Source of the DNA: VFMC01 sp046331225 | Lineage (GTDB): Bacteria > Actinomycetota > Acidimicrobiia > Acidimicrobiales > Ilumatobacteraceae | DNA: 64,000 bases | NCBI GenBank assembly: GCA_046331225.1 | Contig: JAXLRF010000009.1 | Span: 248,001 to 312,000 of the forward strand | Reading direction: 5' to 3' | Shown here: one piece after another, positions 8,123 to 16,000 of the stretch | Position numbering within the stretch: position 1 is the first letter of the stretch | Layout: every line of letters begins with the position of its first letter | Notes under the pieces: model-generated | What the model was told of the DNA's origin: nothing | What the model saw: the letters and a program-made list of their open reading frames with translations, nothing else | The model's database searches: none | Program-made: the position numbers and the translations under genes

Positions 8123-8812
8123 GTGCCCGACGCAGCAGCCGCTCCCTTCGACGCCTCGACGCTCGATCTCGACGCCCTCAACGCCGAGTTCGCAGCACAC
8201 GGCGACGCCACGAGGATGATCCAGTGGCTGGTCGACACGATCCCGGTCGACCGGCTGATCGTCGCCTCGGCGATGACGAGCGACACGGTGCTCGTCGACG
8301 TCGCGGCCAAGGTCGCCCCCGGCATCGAGGTGCTCTTCCTCGACACCGGGTACCACTTCGACGAGACCCTGCAGACCGTCGACGCCGTCGGGCGCCGCTA
8401 CCCGATCAAGCTCGTGGTCACCCCGGCCCCGCCGATCGGTGACGCTCGCTACGAGACCGATCCCGACGGCTGCTGCTACGAACGCAAGGTGGTCCCGCTC
8501 GAGCAGGGCCTCTCGGGTCGCCTGGGCTGGATCAGCGGAGTGCGACGCAGCGACAGCGAGGTGCGGGCGAACACGCCGTTCGTGCAGCTCGACAAGCGCG
8601 GCCTGGTGAAGCTCAACCCGCTCGCCGCGTGGACCGACGCCGATCTCGCCACCTACGCCACCATCCACGAGGTACCGCTCAACCCGCTGCTCGACCAGGG
8701 CTACCCGTCGATCGGCTGCTGGCCGTGCACCCGCAAGCCCACCGATGGCGAGCACGCCCGCGCCGGCCGCTGGAGCGCCCACGCCAAGACCGAGTGCGGC
8801 CTGCACCTCTGA
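8123..8812 (+). CDS. cysH: Adenylyl-sulfate (APS) reductase
   Basis: 229 aa from GTG 8123, the start chosen from the -10 hexamer 7 bp upstream. It belongs to the PAPS/APS reductase family. The pair CC at 117-118 and CWPC at 199-202 form the CC...CxxC signature that binds a [4Fe-4S] cluster, which in this family marks reduction of APS rather than PAPS. The C-terminal ECGLHL provides the catalytic Cys225. It reduces APS to sulfite with thioredoxin in the cytoplasm. The cluster has no APS kinase gene, in agreement with APS as substrate. It is the first gene of cysH-cysD-cysN-cobA-precorrin-2 dehydrogenase. Confidence 0.92.
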   Translation: MPDAAAAPFDASTLDLDALNAEFAAHGDATRMIQWLVDTIPVDRLIVASAMTSDTVLVDVAAKVAPGIEVLFLDTGYHFDETLQTVDAVGRRYPIKLVVTPAPPIGDARYETDPDGCCYERKVVPLEQGLSGRLGWISGVRRSDSEVRANTPFVQLDKRGLVKLNPLAAWTDADLATYATIHEVPLNPLLDQGYPSIGCWPCTRKPTDGEHARAGRWSAHAKTECGLHL

Positions 8813-8858
8813 CGTGCTCGATGTGCCCGACCCTCATCCGGCCCCCGAGGAGACGAAC

Positions 8859-9818
8859 GTGACCGTGATCGACCAGACCAGCTCCGAACTCGACGACCTC
8901 GACTGCGAACTCGACGCCGGCGGCCTCGACCAGCGTCTGCGCGAGCTCGAGGCCCACGCGATCTTCGTGATCCGCGAGGTCGCCGCCGAGTGCGAGCGGC
9001 CGGTGCTGCTGTTCAGCGGCGGCAAGGACAGCGTGGTCATGCTGCACCTCGCGAAGAAGGCGTTCGAGCCGGGTGTCATCCCGTTCCCGGTGATGCACGT
9101 CGACACGGGCCACAACTTCCCCGAGGTGATCGAGTTCCGCGACCGTCTCGTCGAGCAGATGGGCGTGCAGCTCGTCGTCGCGAGCGTGCAGGAGGCCATC
9201 GACGAGGGCCGCGTGCCCGACCCGGGCCCCACCGGATCGCGCAACCGCCTGCAGACCCAGCCGTTGCTGCACGAGATCGCCAAGCACAAGTTCGACGCCG
9301 CGTTCGGCGGTGCCCGCCGCGACGAGGACAAGGCTCGTGCCAAGGAGCGGATCCTCAGCTTCCGCGACATGTTCGGCCAGTGGGACCCGAAGAACCAGCG
9401 GCCCGAGCTGTGGCGCTACTACAACGCCCGCATCCGCACCGGCGAGCACCTGCGCGCCTTCCCGCTGAGCGACTGGACCGAACTCGACATCTGGCGGTAC
9501 GTCGCGGTCAACGACATCGAGCTGCCCGAGATGTACTACGCCCACGAGCGCGAGGTCGTCGAGCGCGACGGGATGCTGCTCGCCACGAGCCCGGTCACGC
9601 CGCCGGCGCCTGGCGAGACGCCCTTCGTCACCACCGTGCGCTACCGCACCGTCGGCGACCTCACGTGCACGGGTGCGGTGCGCAGCGACGCTCGCACGCC
9701 GCTCGAGGTGCTCACCGAGATCGAGCAGAGCCGCATCACCGAGCGCGGCGCCACGCGAGCCGACGACAAGTTCAGCGAGGCGGCGATGGAGGACCGCAAG
9801 CGGGAGGGCTACTTCTGA
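8859..9818 (+). CDS. cysD: Sulfate adenylyltransferase subunit 2
   Basis: 319 aa. It is the ATP-pyrophosphatase-type catalytic subunit of ATP sulfurylase, forming APS from sulfate and ATP together with CysN. The PP-loop SGGKDS is at residues 53-58. The C-terminal DDKFSEAAMEDRKREGYF is the conserved CysD tail. I chose GTG 8859 because a good Shine-Dalgarno (GAGGAGA, 8847-8853) lies 5 bp upstream, unlike the leaderless first gene; the frame is open further back but overlaps cysH. The stop overlaps the cysN ATG by one base. Confidence 0.95.
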   Translation: MTVIDQTSSELDDLDCELDAGGLDQRLRELEAHAIFVIREVAAECERPVLLFSGGKDSVVMLHLAKKAFEPGVIPFPVMHVDTGHNFPEVIEFRDRLVEQMGVQLVVASVQEAIDEGRVPDPGPTGSRNRLQTQPLLHEIAKHKFDAAFGGARRDEDKARAKERILSFRDMFGQWDPKNQRPELWRYYNARIRTGEHLRAFPLSDWTELDIWRYVAVNDIELPEMYYAHEREVVERDGMLLATSPVTPPAPGETPFVTTVRYRTVGDLTCTGAVRSDARTPLEVLTEIEQSRITERGATRADDKFSEAAMEDRKREGYF

Positions 9819-11059
9819 TGGAGCTGTTGCGATTCGCCACGGCAGGTTCGGTCGACGACGGCAAGAGCACGCTCATCGGGCGCCTGCTGCACGACACCAA
9901 GGCGCTGTTCGACGACGTGATCGACGCGGTGGCCGCCACGACGGCACGGCGCGGCGGCGAAGGGCTCGACCTCGCGCTCGTCACCGACGGCCTGCGCGCC
10001 GAGCGCGAGCAGGGAATCACGATCGACGTCGCCTACCGCTACTTCTCGACGCCGGTGCGCTCGTTCGTGATCGCCGACACGCCGGGCCACGTGCAGTACA
10101 CCCGCAACATGGTGACGGGTGCCTCCACGTCGGACGTGGCGGTGATCCTGGTCGACGCCCGCCACGGCATGCGCGAGCAGTCGCAGCGTCACGCAGCCCT
10201 GTCGGCGCTGCTCGGCATCCAGCACCTGGTGCTCGCCGTCAACAAGATGGATCTCGTCGACTGGAGCCAGGAGCGCTTCGAGGAGATCCGCCGCGAGTTC
10301 GGCGAGTTCACCGACCGTCTCGGCGTGCCGGTGGTGACGGCGATCCCGCTGTGTGCGCTCGACGGCGGCAACGTGGTCGACCGGTCGCCACACACGCCGT
10401 GGTACACCGGGCCGTCGCTGCTCGAGCACCTCGAGACGCTCGAGATCCCGACGCACGATCACGACGCGCTGCGCCTGCCGGTGCAGGTGGTCATCAAGCC
10501 GGCCGTGGGCAGCGGCGCCGGTGTGGCGGCCGAGCGCCGGTGGTACGCCGGGTCGCTCGCGGGTGGACTGCCCAAGGTGGGCGACGAGGTCGTCGTGCTG
10601 CCGTCGGGTACGCGCAGCCGCATCGCCGCCGTCGAGGGCAACGCACCGGCCGTCCGCGTGCAGCTCGAGGACGAGCTCGACGTGTCGCGCGGCGACGTGA
10701 TCGCCGCGGCCGACGACGCCCCGCACGCCGTGCCCCAGCTGACGGCGCGGGTCGCGTGGATGGCCGACAAGCCGCTGCGCACCGGCAACCACGTGCTGAT
10801 CAAGCACGGCACGCGTACGGTGAAGGCCGTGGCCACGATCCTGCACGACCGCCTCGACGTCACCACGCTCGAGCACCGAGCGGACATCGACGAGCTCGGG
10901 CTCAACGAGATCGGCACCGTCACGTTCATCACCGCACAGTCCCTGCCCGTCGACGACTACGCGACCAATCGCACCACCGGCAGCTTCATCGTGATCGACG
11001 AGGTCGCGAACGGCACCGTCGGCGCGGGCATGGTGACGCTGGAGCCGGTGCCCGCGTGA
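9818..11059 (+). CDS. cysN: Sulfate adenylyltransferase subunit 1 (GTPase)
   Basis: 413 aa EF-Tu-like GTPase that drives APS formation by CysD through GTP hydrolysis. The P-loop GSVDDGKST is at residues 10-18, the switch II DTPGHVQYTRNM lies near 87, and NKMD near 142. Two beta-barrel domains follow. It is shorter than the proteobacterial protein (about 475 aa) and has no fused APS kinase domain. The start codon overlaps the cysD stop (TGATG) and the stop overlaps the cobA GTG, so translation is tightly coupled. Confidence 0.95.
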   Translation: MELLRFATAGSVDDGKSTLIGRLLHDTKALFDDVIDAVAATTARRGGEGLDLALVTDGLRAEREQGITIDVAYRYFSTPVRSFVIADTPGHVQYTRNMVTGASTSDVAVILVDARHGMREQSQRHAALSALLGIQHLVLAVNKMDLVDWSQERFEEIRREFGEFTDRLGVPVVTAIPLCALDGGNVVDRSPHTPWYTGPSLLEHLETLEIPTHDHDALRLPVQVVIKPAVGSGAGVAAERRWYAGSLAGGLPKVGDEVVVLPSGTRSRIAAVEGNAPAVRVQLEDELDVSRGDVIAAADDAPHAVPQLTARVAWMADKPLRTGNHVLIKHGTRTVKAVATILHDRLDVTTLEHRADIDELGLNEIGTVTFITAQSLPVDDYATNRTTGSFIVIDEVANGTVGAGMVTLEPVPA

Positions 11060-11808
11060 GCGACGTGCGCGTGTGGTTGGTGGGTGCCGGCCCGGGTGAT
11101 CCCGAGCTGCTCACGCTGCGCGCCGCCCGTCTGATCGGCGAGGCCGACGTCGTGCTGTACGACCGCCTGGTGTCGCCCGAGATCCTGGCGATGGCGCGGC
11201 CGGGTGCCGAGCTGATCGACGTCGGCAAGCGGCCCGGCGGCAGCCATACGCAGGACGTGCTCAACGAGCTGCTGGTGCTGCACGCACACTCGGGCCGTCG
11301 GGTGGTGCGGCTGAAGGGCGGCGACCCGTTCGTGTTCGGTCGTGGCGGCGAGGAGGTCGAGGTGCTCGCCCGTGCGGGCATCGTCTGCGAGGTCGTCCCG
11401 GGTGTGAGCTCGGCGCTGGCCGGTCCCGCGGCGGCCGGCATCCCGGTCACCCACCGCCAGGTGGCGCGTGCGGTCACGATCGTGACCGGTCATGAGATGG
11501 CGGCATCCGATCCCGTCGACTGGTCGGCGGTCGCCCGCCTCGGCGGCACGCTCGTGGTGCTGATGGGCATCGAGCGCCGTGCATCGATCGTCGACGCACT
11601 GGTGGCCGGTGGCCTCGACGACGACACAGCGGCGGCGGTGGTGATGCACGCCACCACGCCACGCCAACGCGTGTGGACCGGGCGCGTGCGCGACCTCGCC
11701 GAGGCCGACGTCGCATCGCCCGCCGTGATGGTGATCGGGGCGGTGGCCACGTTCGCCGACGAGGCGGCCGCGCTGGTGGCGGCACGTACGCTGCCACTCG
11801 ATGGCTGA
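11056..11808 (+). CDS. cobA: Uroporphyrinogen-III C-methyltransferase
   Basis: 250 aa SAM-dependent tetrapyrrole methylase making precorrin-2 from uroporphyrinogen III. The N-terminal VGAGPGDPELLTLRAARLI, the VVRLKGGDPFVFGRGGEE motif and the VVPGVSSALAGPAAAGIPVTH motif are all intact. The GTG start at 11056 overlaps the cysN stop. Inside a sulfate-assimilation operon its role is most likely siroheme supply for sulfite reductase rather than B12. The neighbouring dehydrogenase gene starts within its last codons. It lacks the CysG-type N-terminal domain, which is encoded separately next door. Confidence 0.93.
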   Translation: MSDVRVWLVGAGPGDPELLTLRAARLIGEADVVLYDRLVSPEILAMARPGAELIDVGKRPGGSHTQDVLNELLVLHAHSGRRVVRLKGGDPFVFGRGGEEVEVLARAGIVCEVVPGVSSALAGPAAAGIPVTHRQVARAVTIVTGHEMAASDPVDWSAVARLGGTLVVLMGIERRASIVDALVAGGLDDDTAAAVVMHATTPRQRVWTGRVRDLAEADVASPAVMVIGAVATFADEAAALVAARTLPLDG

Positions 11809-12379
11809 TCCGTCCGATCTCGCCGCGTCACGTCCGATCGTCGACGGCTACCCGTTGGTCGTCCGCCTCGACGGCCGCACCGTGTTGGTGGTGGGCGGGG
11901 GAGCGGTGGCGCTGCGCAAGACCGAGGGGCTGCTCGCCAGCGGCGCTCACGTGCGGGTCGTGTCGCCCGAGTTCGTCGACGGCTTCGCCTCGCTGGTCGG
12001 TGCCGAGTTGGTGCAGCGCCGCTACGAGCCGGCCGACCTCGACGGTGCGTGGCTGGTGGTGGCGGCCACGAACGATCCGGTGGTGCAGCAGCAGATCTTC
12101 GACGAGTGCGAGGCGAGGCACGTGTTCTGCAACGCCGTCGACGACCCGGACCGGTGCAGCTTCGTGCTGCCCGCCGTCGAGCGTCGAGGTGCGGTGATCG
12201 TGGCGGTGTCGACGCAGGGTCGCAGCCCCACGTTGGCCAAGCACCTGCGCGACCGTCTGGCTGCGGCGCTGCCCGACGACGTCGACGCGCTGGCCGAGCG
12301 CCTGTCGGCCGAGCGCCGTGCCCTGCAAGCGCAGGGCATCAGCACCGAAGACGTCGCCTGGCCCAACCCGCTCGAGTAG
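11801..12379 (+). CDS. Precorrin-2 dehydrogenase / sirohydrochlorin ferrochelatase (CysG-A/Met8-like)
   Basis: 192 aa. An NAD-binding Rossmann motif, VLVVGGGAVALRKTEGLL, starts near residue 28, and AATNDPVVQQQIFDECEARHVFCNAVDDP is the family signature. The protein oxidises precorrin-2 to sirohydrochlorin and may also insert iron. The pair with cobA replaces a fused CysG. The ATG at 11801 overlaps the cobA end by 8 bp. It is the last gene of the operon; a perfect inverted repeat follows within 2 bp of its stop. Chelatase activity is inferred, not evident from sequence. Confidence 0.9.
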   Translation: MADPSDLAASRPIVDGYPLVVRLDGRTVLVVGGGAVALRKTEGLLASGAHVRVVSPEFVDGFASLVGAELVQRRYEPADLDGAWLVVAATNDPVVQQQIFDECEARHVFCNAVDDPDRCSFVLPAVERRGAVIVAVSTQGRSPTLAKHLRDRLAAALPDDVDALAERLSAERRALQAQGISTEDVAWPNPLE

Positions 12380-12380
12380 C

Positions 12381-12427
12381 GCGATTGCGGACTGCGGCCC
12401 CATATCGGGGCCGCAGTCCGCAATCGC
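12381..12427. terminator. Perfect 21-bp inverted repeat, bidirectional terminator candidate
   Basis: Two 21-bp arms (12381-12401 and 12407-12427) are exactly complementary around the 5-nt loop ATATC. The left arm begins GCGATTGCGGACTGCGG. It starts 1 bp after the last cys-operon gene and lies 7 bp beyond the stop of a small minus-strand reading frame. There is no U-tract on either side. Confidence 0.65.
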
Positions 12428-12434
12428 AAAGGGG

Positions 12435-12635
12435 TCAGGGGGTGGGGGGTTCGGCCATGTAGAGCGTGTACTCGGTGCCGTCGCCACCGATCGGGCAGGC
12501 GAACACATCGGTCAGCGCGGCCGGCGCGAGCAGCAGCACCACCTGCTGGCCGGCGCGTGTGGCGGTCGCCGCCCGCGCACCCTGCAGCTCCTGCGGGCCG
12601 GAGCACATCTCGGCATCGTCGGGGATGCTGGACAC
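12435..12635 (-). CDS. Small hypothetical protein (possible gene remnant)
   Basis: 66 codons from a GTG at 12635 to TGA at 12435, ending FACPIGGDGTEYTLYMAEPPTP. The only support is position: it fills the gap between the inverted repeat and the response-regulator promoter, and its stop lies just before the repeat, which would serve as its terminator. The sequence has two cysteines and a central hydrophobic patch (QQVVLLLAPAALTDVF) but no recognisable domain. The predicted start overlaps no SD or clear -10. It could be the surviving 3' end of a longer gene. If it is not real, 12428-12722 holds only the regulator's promoter. Confidence 0.3.
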   Translation of the reverse strand: MSSIPDDAEMCSGPQELQGARAATATRAGQQVVLLLAPAALTDVFACPIGGDGTEYTLYMAEPPTP

Positions 12636-12659
12636 CGCCGCCCACGAGGACCCGGCCGG

Positions 12660-12679
12660 TTCGCTGAGAGTTCGCTGAG
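12660..12679 (+). promoter_or_regulatory. Direct repeat, predicted response-regulator binding site
   Basis: TTCGCTGAG occurs at 12660-12668 and 12671-12679, phased by 11 bp as in PhoB/OmpR-family operators. It sits 46 bp upstream of the response regulator. The reverse complement (CTCAGCGAA) matches CTCAGCGTT in front of the protease gene at 14820. Confidence 0.55.
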
Positions 12680-12725
12680 GAGCGGCGCTGCGAGAGCCGC
12701 CCGTCGGGCCGATGCGACTGCGATG

Positions 12726-13409
12726 ATGTGCGACGTGCGGCTGCTGGTGGTGGAGGACGAACCCGTGATCGCACAAGCGCTCGTCGACGGTCTGCGCGGC
12801 GAGGGCTACGCCGTCGACCACGCGGCGCGTGGCGACGACGGTCTGTGGATGGCCACCGAGCAGAGCTACGACGCGATCGTGCTCGACGTCATGCTGCCGG
12901 GCATGAACGGCTACGTGGTGTGCCGCACGCTGCGCGAGCGTGGCAACAGCACGCCGATCCTGATGCTCACCGCGAAGGACGGCGAGTACGACCAGGCCGA
13001 GGGGCTCGACACGGGGGCCGACGACTACGTCACCAAGCCCTTCTCGTTCGTGGTGCTGTTGGCCCGGCTGCGAGCCCTCGTGCGTCGAGGCCCGGCGGCC
13101 AGGTCGCCGCTGATGCAGGTGGGCGGCCTCGCGCTCGACCCGGCCGAGCACCGCGTCACCCGCGACGGGGTCGAGATCGAGCTGACGCCTCGCGAGTTCT
13201 CGCTGCTGCGTTACCTGATGCACCACGTCGGTCGAGCCGTCACCAAGCAGGAACTGGTCGACGGTGTGTGGGGCGACGACGAGATCGACCCGAACGTGGT
13301 GCAGGTGTACGTCGGCTACCTGCGCCGCAAGGTCGACGAGCCGTTCGGCACGTCGACGATCCAGACCGTGCGCGGGATCGGCTACCGCGTCGACGCCGAA
13401 CGCCGATGA
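12726..13409 (+). CDS. OmpR/PhoB-family response regulator
   Basis: 227 aa from ATG 12726 (an adjacent ATG at 12723 is possible). The receiver domain (1-118) has the acidic pair E10/D11, phospho-acceptor D54 (VLDVMLPG), and K104 in YVTKPF. The C-terminal winged helix (about 130-225) ends with TIQTVRGIGYRV, typical of OmpR-type DNA-binding domains. It overlaps the kinase gene by 4 bp (ATGA). Paired direct repeats in front of it suggest autoregulation, and the same motif ahead of the downstream protease makes that gene a likely target. Confidence 0.93.
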   Translation: MCDVRLLVVEDEPVIAQALVDGLRGEGYAVDHAARGDDGLWMATEQSYDAIVLDVMLPGMNGYVVCRTLRERGNSTPILMLTAKDGEYDQAEGLDTGADDYVTKPFSFVVLLARLRALVRRGPAARSPLMQVGGLALDPAEHRVTRDGVEIELTPREFSLLRYLMHHVGRAVTKQELVDGVWGDDEIDPNVVQVYVGYLRRKVDEPFGTSTIQTVRGIGYRVDAERR

Positions 13410-14803
13410 GACTCCGACGCGCGTCGATGCGCGGCCGCGTGACGATCGTCAGCGCATCCCTCGGGGCCGTGTTCGCCGCCATCGGGTTCGTGCTCGTGGT
13501 GCACCGCGACTGGCGGCTCGAGGACTCGAAGGCGATCGACGTGGTCATGGACCTCGTCGACGACCAGGACCGCCGGCTCGCCCAGCAGGTCGACGACGAC
13601 GTGCGCGTCGACGTGGAACCCGCCGCTGCGGACGACACCGTCGCCCGGTCCGACACCGACGGCGCGCTCGCCGAGGTGGAGGGGCCGCTCGACGACTCGA
13701 CGATGGAGGACATCGCCGCCGAGCTCGAGGTCGACACCCTGGGCGAGCTCGACATCGTGGGCGACCAGCTCGACGTCGACGGCCGCACCCTCGCGGTGGC
13801 CGCCACCGGATGCATCGAACCCGAGGCGTGCACCTGGCTGGTGGTGGCCCGGCCCGTGCCCACCTTCGCATCCGACCTGACGGACCGCCTCGCTTGGCTG
13901 GCGCTGTGGGTGCTGGGCGCGGCGGTGCTCGCAGGCCTGGCGGCGAGATGGGCGGTCGGCCGGTCGTTGCGCGCCGTCGACGAGATGCGCCGCGAAGTGG
14001 ACGAGATCACCACCGCCGACCTGTCGAGGCGAGTGCCGGTGCCACCGTCCGGTGACGAGTTGCAGGCGTTGGCCGAGAGCTTCAACGCGACGATCGAGCG
14101 GCTCGAGCGCGGGGTCGTCGCGCAACGTCGCTTCACGTCCGACGCCGCCCACGAGCTGCGCAGTCCGCTCACGGGTGTGCGTGCCGTGCTCGAGGTCGCG
14201 CAACGTCAGCCCGAGCGCATGGCCGGTTCGGTCGACGCCGCGATCGAGCAGGTCGACCGTGCAGGCCGGCTGGTCGACGACCTGCTGGTGCTGGCGCGCC
14301 ACGACGGGGCGGCGCCACGTCGTCGTCGACTCGCCGATGTCGACGACCTCGTGCGCGCCGAGGTGCGCGCCGCTGCCGACCGGTCTCCCGACCTGTCGTT
14401 CGACCGTGCCGACATCGCGCCCGTCCAGGCGGCGATCGTGCCGTCGGCCGTGCAGCGCGTGGTGCAGAACCTGCTCGACAACGCGGCCGCGCATGCCCGT
14501 GCTCGGGTGCGGGTGCGGCTCGGGACGATCACCGCGCCCGACCCGACCGGTCGCCCGACCGTGCAGTGGGAGCTCGCCGTCGACGACGACGGGCCGGGCG
14601 TGCCCTCGGCCGACCGCGAGCGGGTGTTCGAACGGTTCGCCCGACTCGACGAGTCACGCACGCGTCACGCGGGTGGCACCGGGCTGGGGCTCGCGATCGT
14701 GCGCGAGCTGGTGGCCGAGCACGCCGGCACCGTGCACGTCGGCGACAGCGATCTGGGCGGCGCGTCGTTCGTGGTGCGCGTGCCGGTGCCCCTGCCCGGC
14801 TGA
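13406..14803 (+). CDS. Sensor histidine kinase
   Basis: 465 aa membrane kinase partner of the preceding regulator. TM1 spans about 12-32 and TM2 about 162-183. They enclose a roughly 130-residue extracytoplasmic sensor rich in Asp/Glu (for example QVDDDVRVDVEPAAADDT), with a pair of cysteines at 136 and 142 near its end. A HAMP linker (184-236) precedes the HisKA motif SDAAHELRSPLTGV with H249. The N box (NLLDNAAAHA) and G boxes (DDGPGVP, GTGLGLAIV) of the ATPase domain follow. The acidic sensor could bind cations or cationic peptides; that is inference only. Confidence 0.92.
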   Translation: MRLRRASMRGRVTIVSASLGAVFAAIGFVLVVHRDWRLEDSKAIDVVMDLVDDQDRRLAQQVDDDVRVDVEPAAADDTVARSDTDGALAEVEGPLDDSTMEDIAAELEVDTLGELDIVGDQLDVDGRTLAVAATGCIEPEACTWLVVARPVPTFASDLTDRLAWLALWVLGAAVLAGLAARWAVGRSLRAVDEMRREVDEITTADLSRRVPVPPSGDELQALAESFNATIERLERGVVAQRRFTSDAAHELRSPLTGVRAVLEVAQRQPERMAGSVDAAIEQVDRAGRLVDDLLVLARHDGAAPRRRRLADVDDLVRAEVRAAADRSPDLSFDRADIAPVQAAIVPSAVQRVVQNLLDNAAAHARARVRVRLGTITAPDPTGRPTVQWELAVDDDGPGVPSADRERVFERFARLDESRTRHAGGTGLGLAIVRELVAEHAGTVHVGDSDLGGASFVVRVPVPLPG

Positions 14804-14817
14804 CGTGCACGGATCCG

Positions 14818-14858
14818 CTCTCAGCGTTCTCTTCGCGACGGTCAGGGGTCTCTCAGGG
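14818..14858 (+). promoter_or_regulatory. Phased TCAG(C/G)G repeats upstream of the S1 protease
   Basis: TCAGCG at 14821, TCAGGG at 14842 and TCAGGG at 14853 are spaced 21 and 11 bp. The first lies in CTCAGCGTT, a 7-bp match to the reverse complement of the repeats before the response regulator. This is the only intergenic region between the kinase and the protease. Confidence 0.5.
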
Positions 14859-14935
14859 TCGTGAGCGCATCGTGCGCCGTGTCGGGCGACGGGCCCGGCA
14901 CGGACCGCACCGCGAGGTGCAGCAAGGAGCCTCCC

Positions 14936-15988
14936 ATGCACCCCTCACGTCACCCCTCGAACACCCCCACGCCGTCGCGTCGGCGTGCCCGATTCGCCTC
15001 GGCCGCAGCCGTCGCCGCCGCCACGGCTGCCGTCGTGACGATCGCCGGTCACCTGCCGGCCTCGGCCATCGTCGACGGCGACCCGACATCGATCACCTCG
15101 GCGCCGTGGCAGGTGTCGCTCCGCGACGGCGCCGGGCACTTCTGCGGCGGCGCGGTGATCGACGCGACCACCGTGCTGACCGCCGCCCACTGCGTGGAGG
15201 GGGCCTCGGCGGGCAGCTTCGTCGTGCGGGCCGGCGTGACCGACCGCGACGACTCGTCGGGCCAGGACCGTGCGGTCGTCCGCATCGTCGTGCACCCGGG
15301 CGGATTCGACGCGGCTGCCGATGTCGCGTTGTTGACGCTCGCCTCACCGCTGCAGTTCGGTTCGACCGTGCAGCCGATCGCGCTGGCGTCGAGCGACGAG
15401 CTCGCCGCTGCATCGACCGCGAGCGTGTCGGGATGGGGTGCGGTGGCCGAGGACGACGCCGAGGGCTCCGAGGGTCTGCTGTCGGCACAGGTGCCGATCG
15501 TCGACGACGCGACCTGTGCCACCCAGCTCGGCGGCGACGGCGAGATCGTCGCCTCGAACGAGGTGTGTGCCGAGGGCATCGGTGCGGGCTCGTGCTACGG
15601 CGACAGCGGCGGACCGCTGACGATCGTGGCGCCGGACGGCACCGTGAAGCTCGCCGGGGTGGTCAGCTGGGGCGTGGCCTGCGCGGTGATGCCGGGTGTG
15701 TTCGCCGAGGTTCCGACCTTTGCCCCCTGGATCACCTCGGGCGGCGTCGGTGGTGAGCCGCTCGACGGCGCGGCCGACGGATCCGATGCCGCCGACGGCT
15801 GGGACCTGCCCGACGGCGGCACGTACGAGGACGGGACCGACGACGGGTGGGACGACGGCTGGGAGGACGACGGCTGGGGCGACGACGGCTGGGGCGACGA
15901 CGGGACCTACGACGACGGCTACGACGACGGCTACGACGACGACTCGTACGACGCCGTTCCGTGTGACGAGACACAGGACGCCGCCTGA
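14936..15988 (+). CDS. Secreted S1-family serine protease with acidic repeat tail
   Basis: 350 aa. The start at ATG 14936 has an SD (AAGGAG, 6 bp away). A basic N-region and hydrophobic core end with an AxA site (PASA, 41-44). Cleavage there would expose IVDG directly, the mature N-terminus that activates chymotrypsin-fold proteases. The triad is H85 (TAAHC), D129 (ADVALL) and S224 (GDSGGP). The position equivalent to chymotrypsin 189 is Gly218, so trypsin-like Arg/Lys specificity is unlikely. Residues 273-338 form a low-complexity tail of DDGW, EDDGW, GDDGW and DDGY units, ending VPCDETQDAA. It follows the two-component system and shares its predicted operator motif. Confidence 0.9.
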   Translation: MHPSRHPSNTPTPSRRRARFASAAAVAAATAAVVTIAGHLPASAIVDGDPTSITSAPWQVSLRDGAGHFCGGAVIDATTVLTAAHCVEGASAGSFVVRAGVTDRDDSSGQDRAVVRIVVHPGGFDAAADVALLTLASPLQFGSTVQPIALASSDELAAASTASVSGWGAVAEDDAEGSEGLLSAQVPIVDDATCATQLGGDGEIVASNEVCAEGIGAGSCYGDSGGPLTIVAPDGTVKLAGVVSWGVACAVMPGVFAEVPTFAPWITSGGVGGEPLDGAADGSDAADGWDLPDGGTYEDGTDDGWDDGWEDDGWGDDGWGDDGTYDDGYDDGYDDDSYDAVPCDETQDAA

Positions 15989-16000
15989 GCCGCACGCATC

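Noticed and set aside
15830..15950. Tandem GACGACGGCTGG-like DNA repeats considered as a CRISPR or satellite array
   Set aside because: They are in frame, short and imperfect, and encode the DDGW/DDGY tail of the protease; there are no unique spacers.
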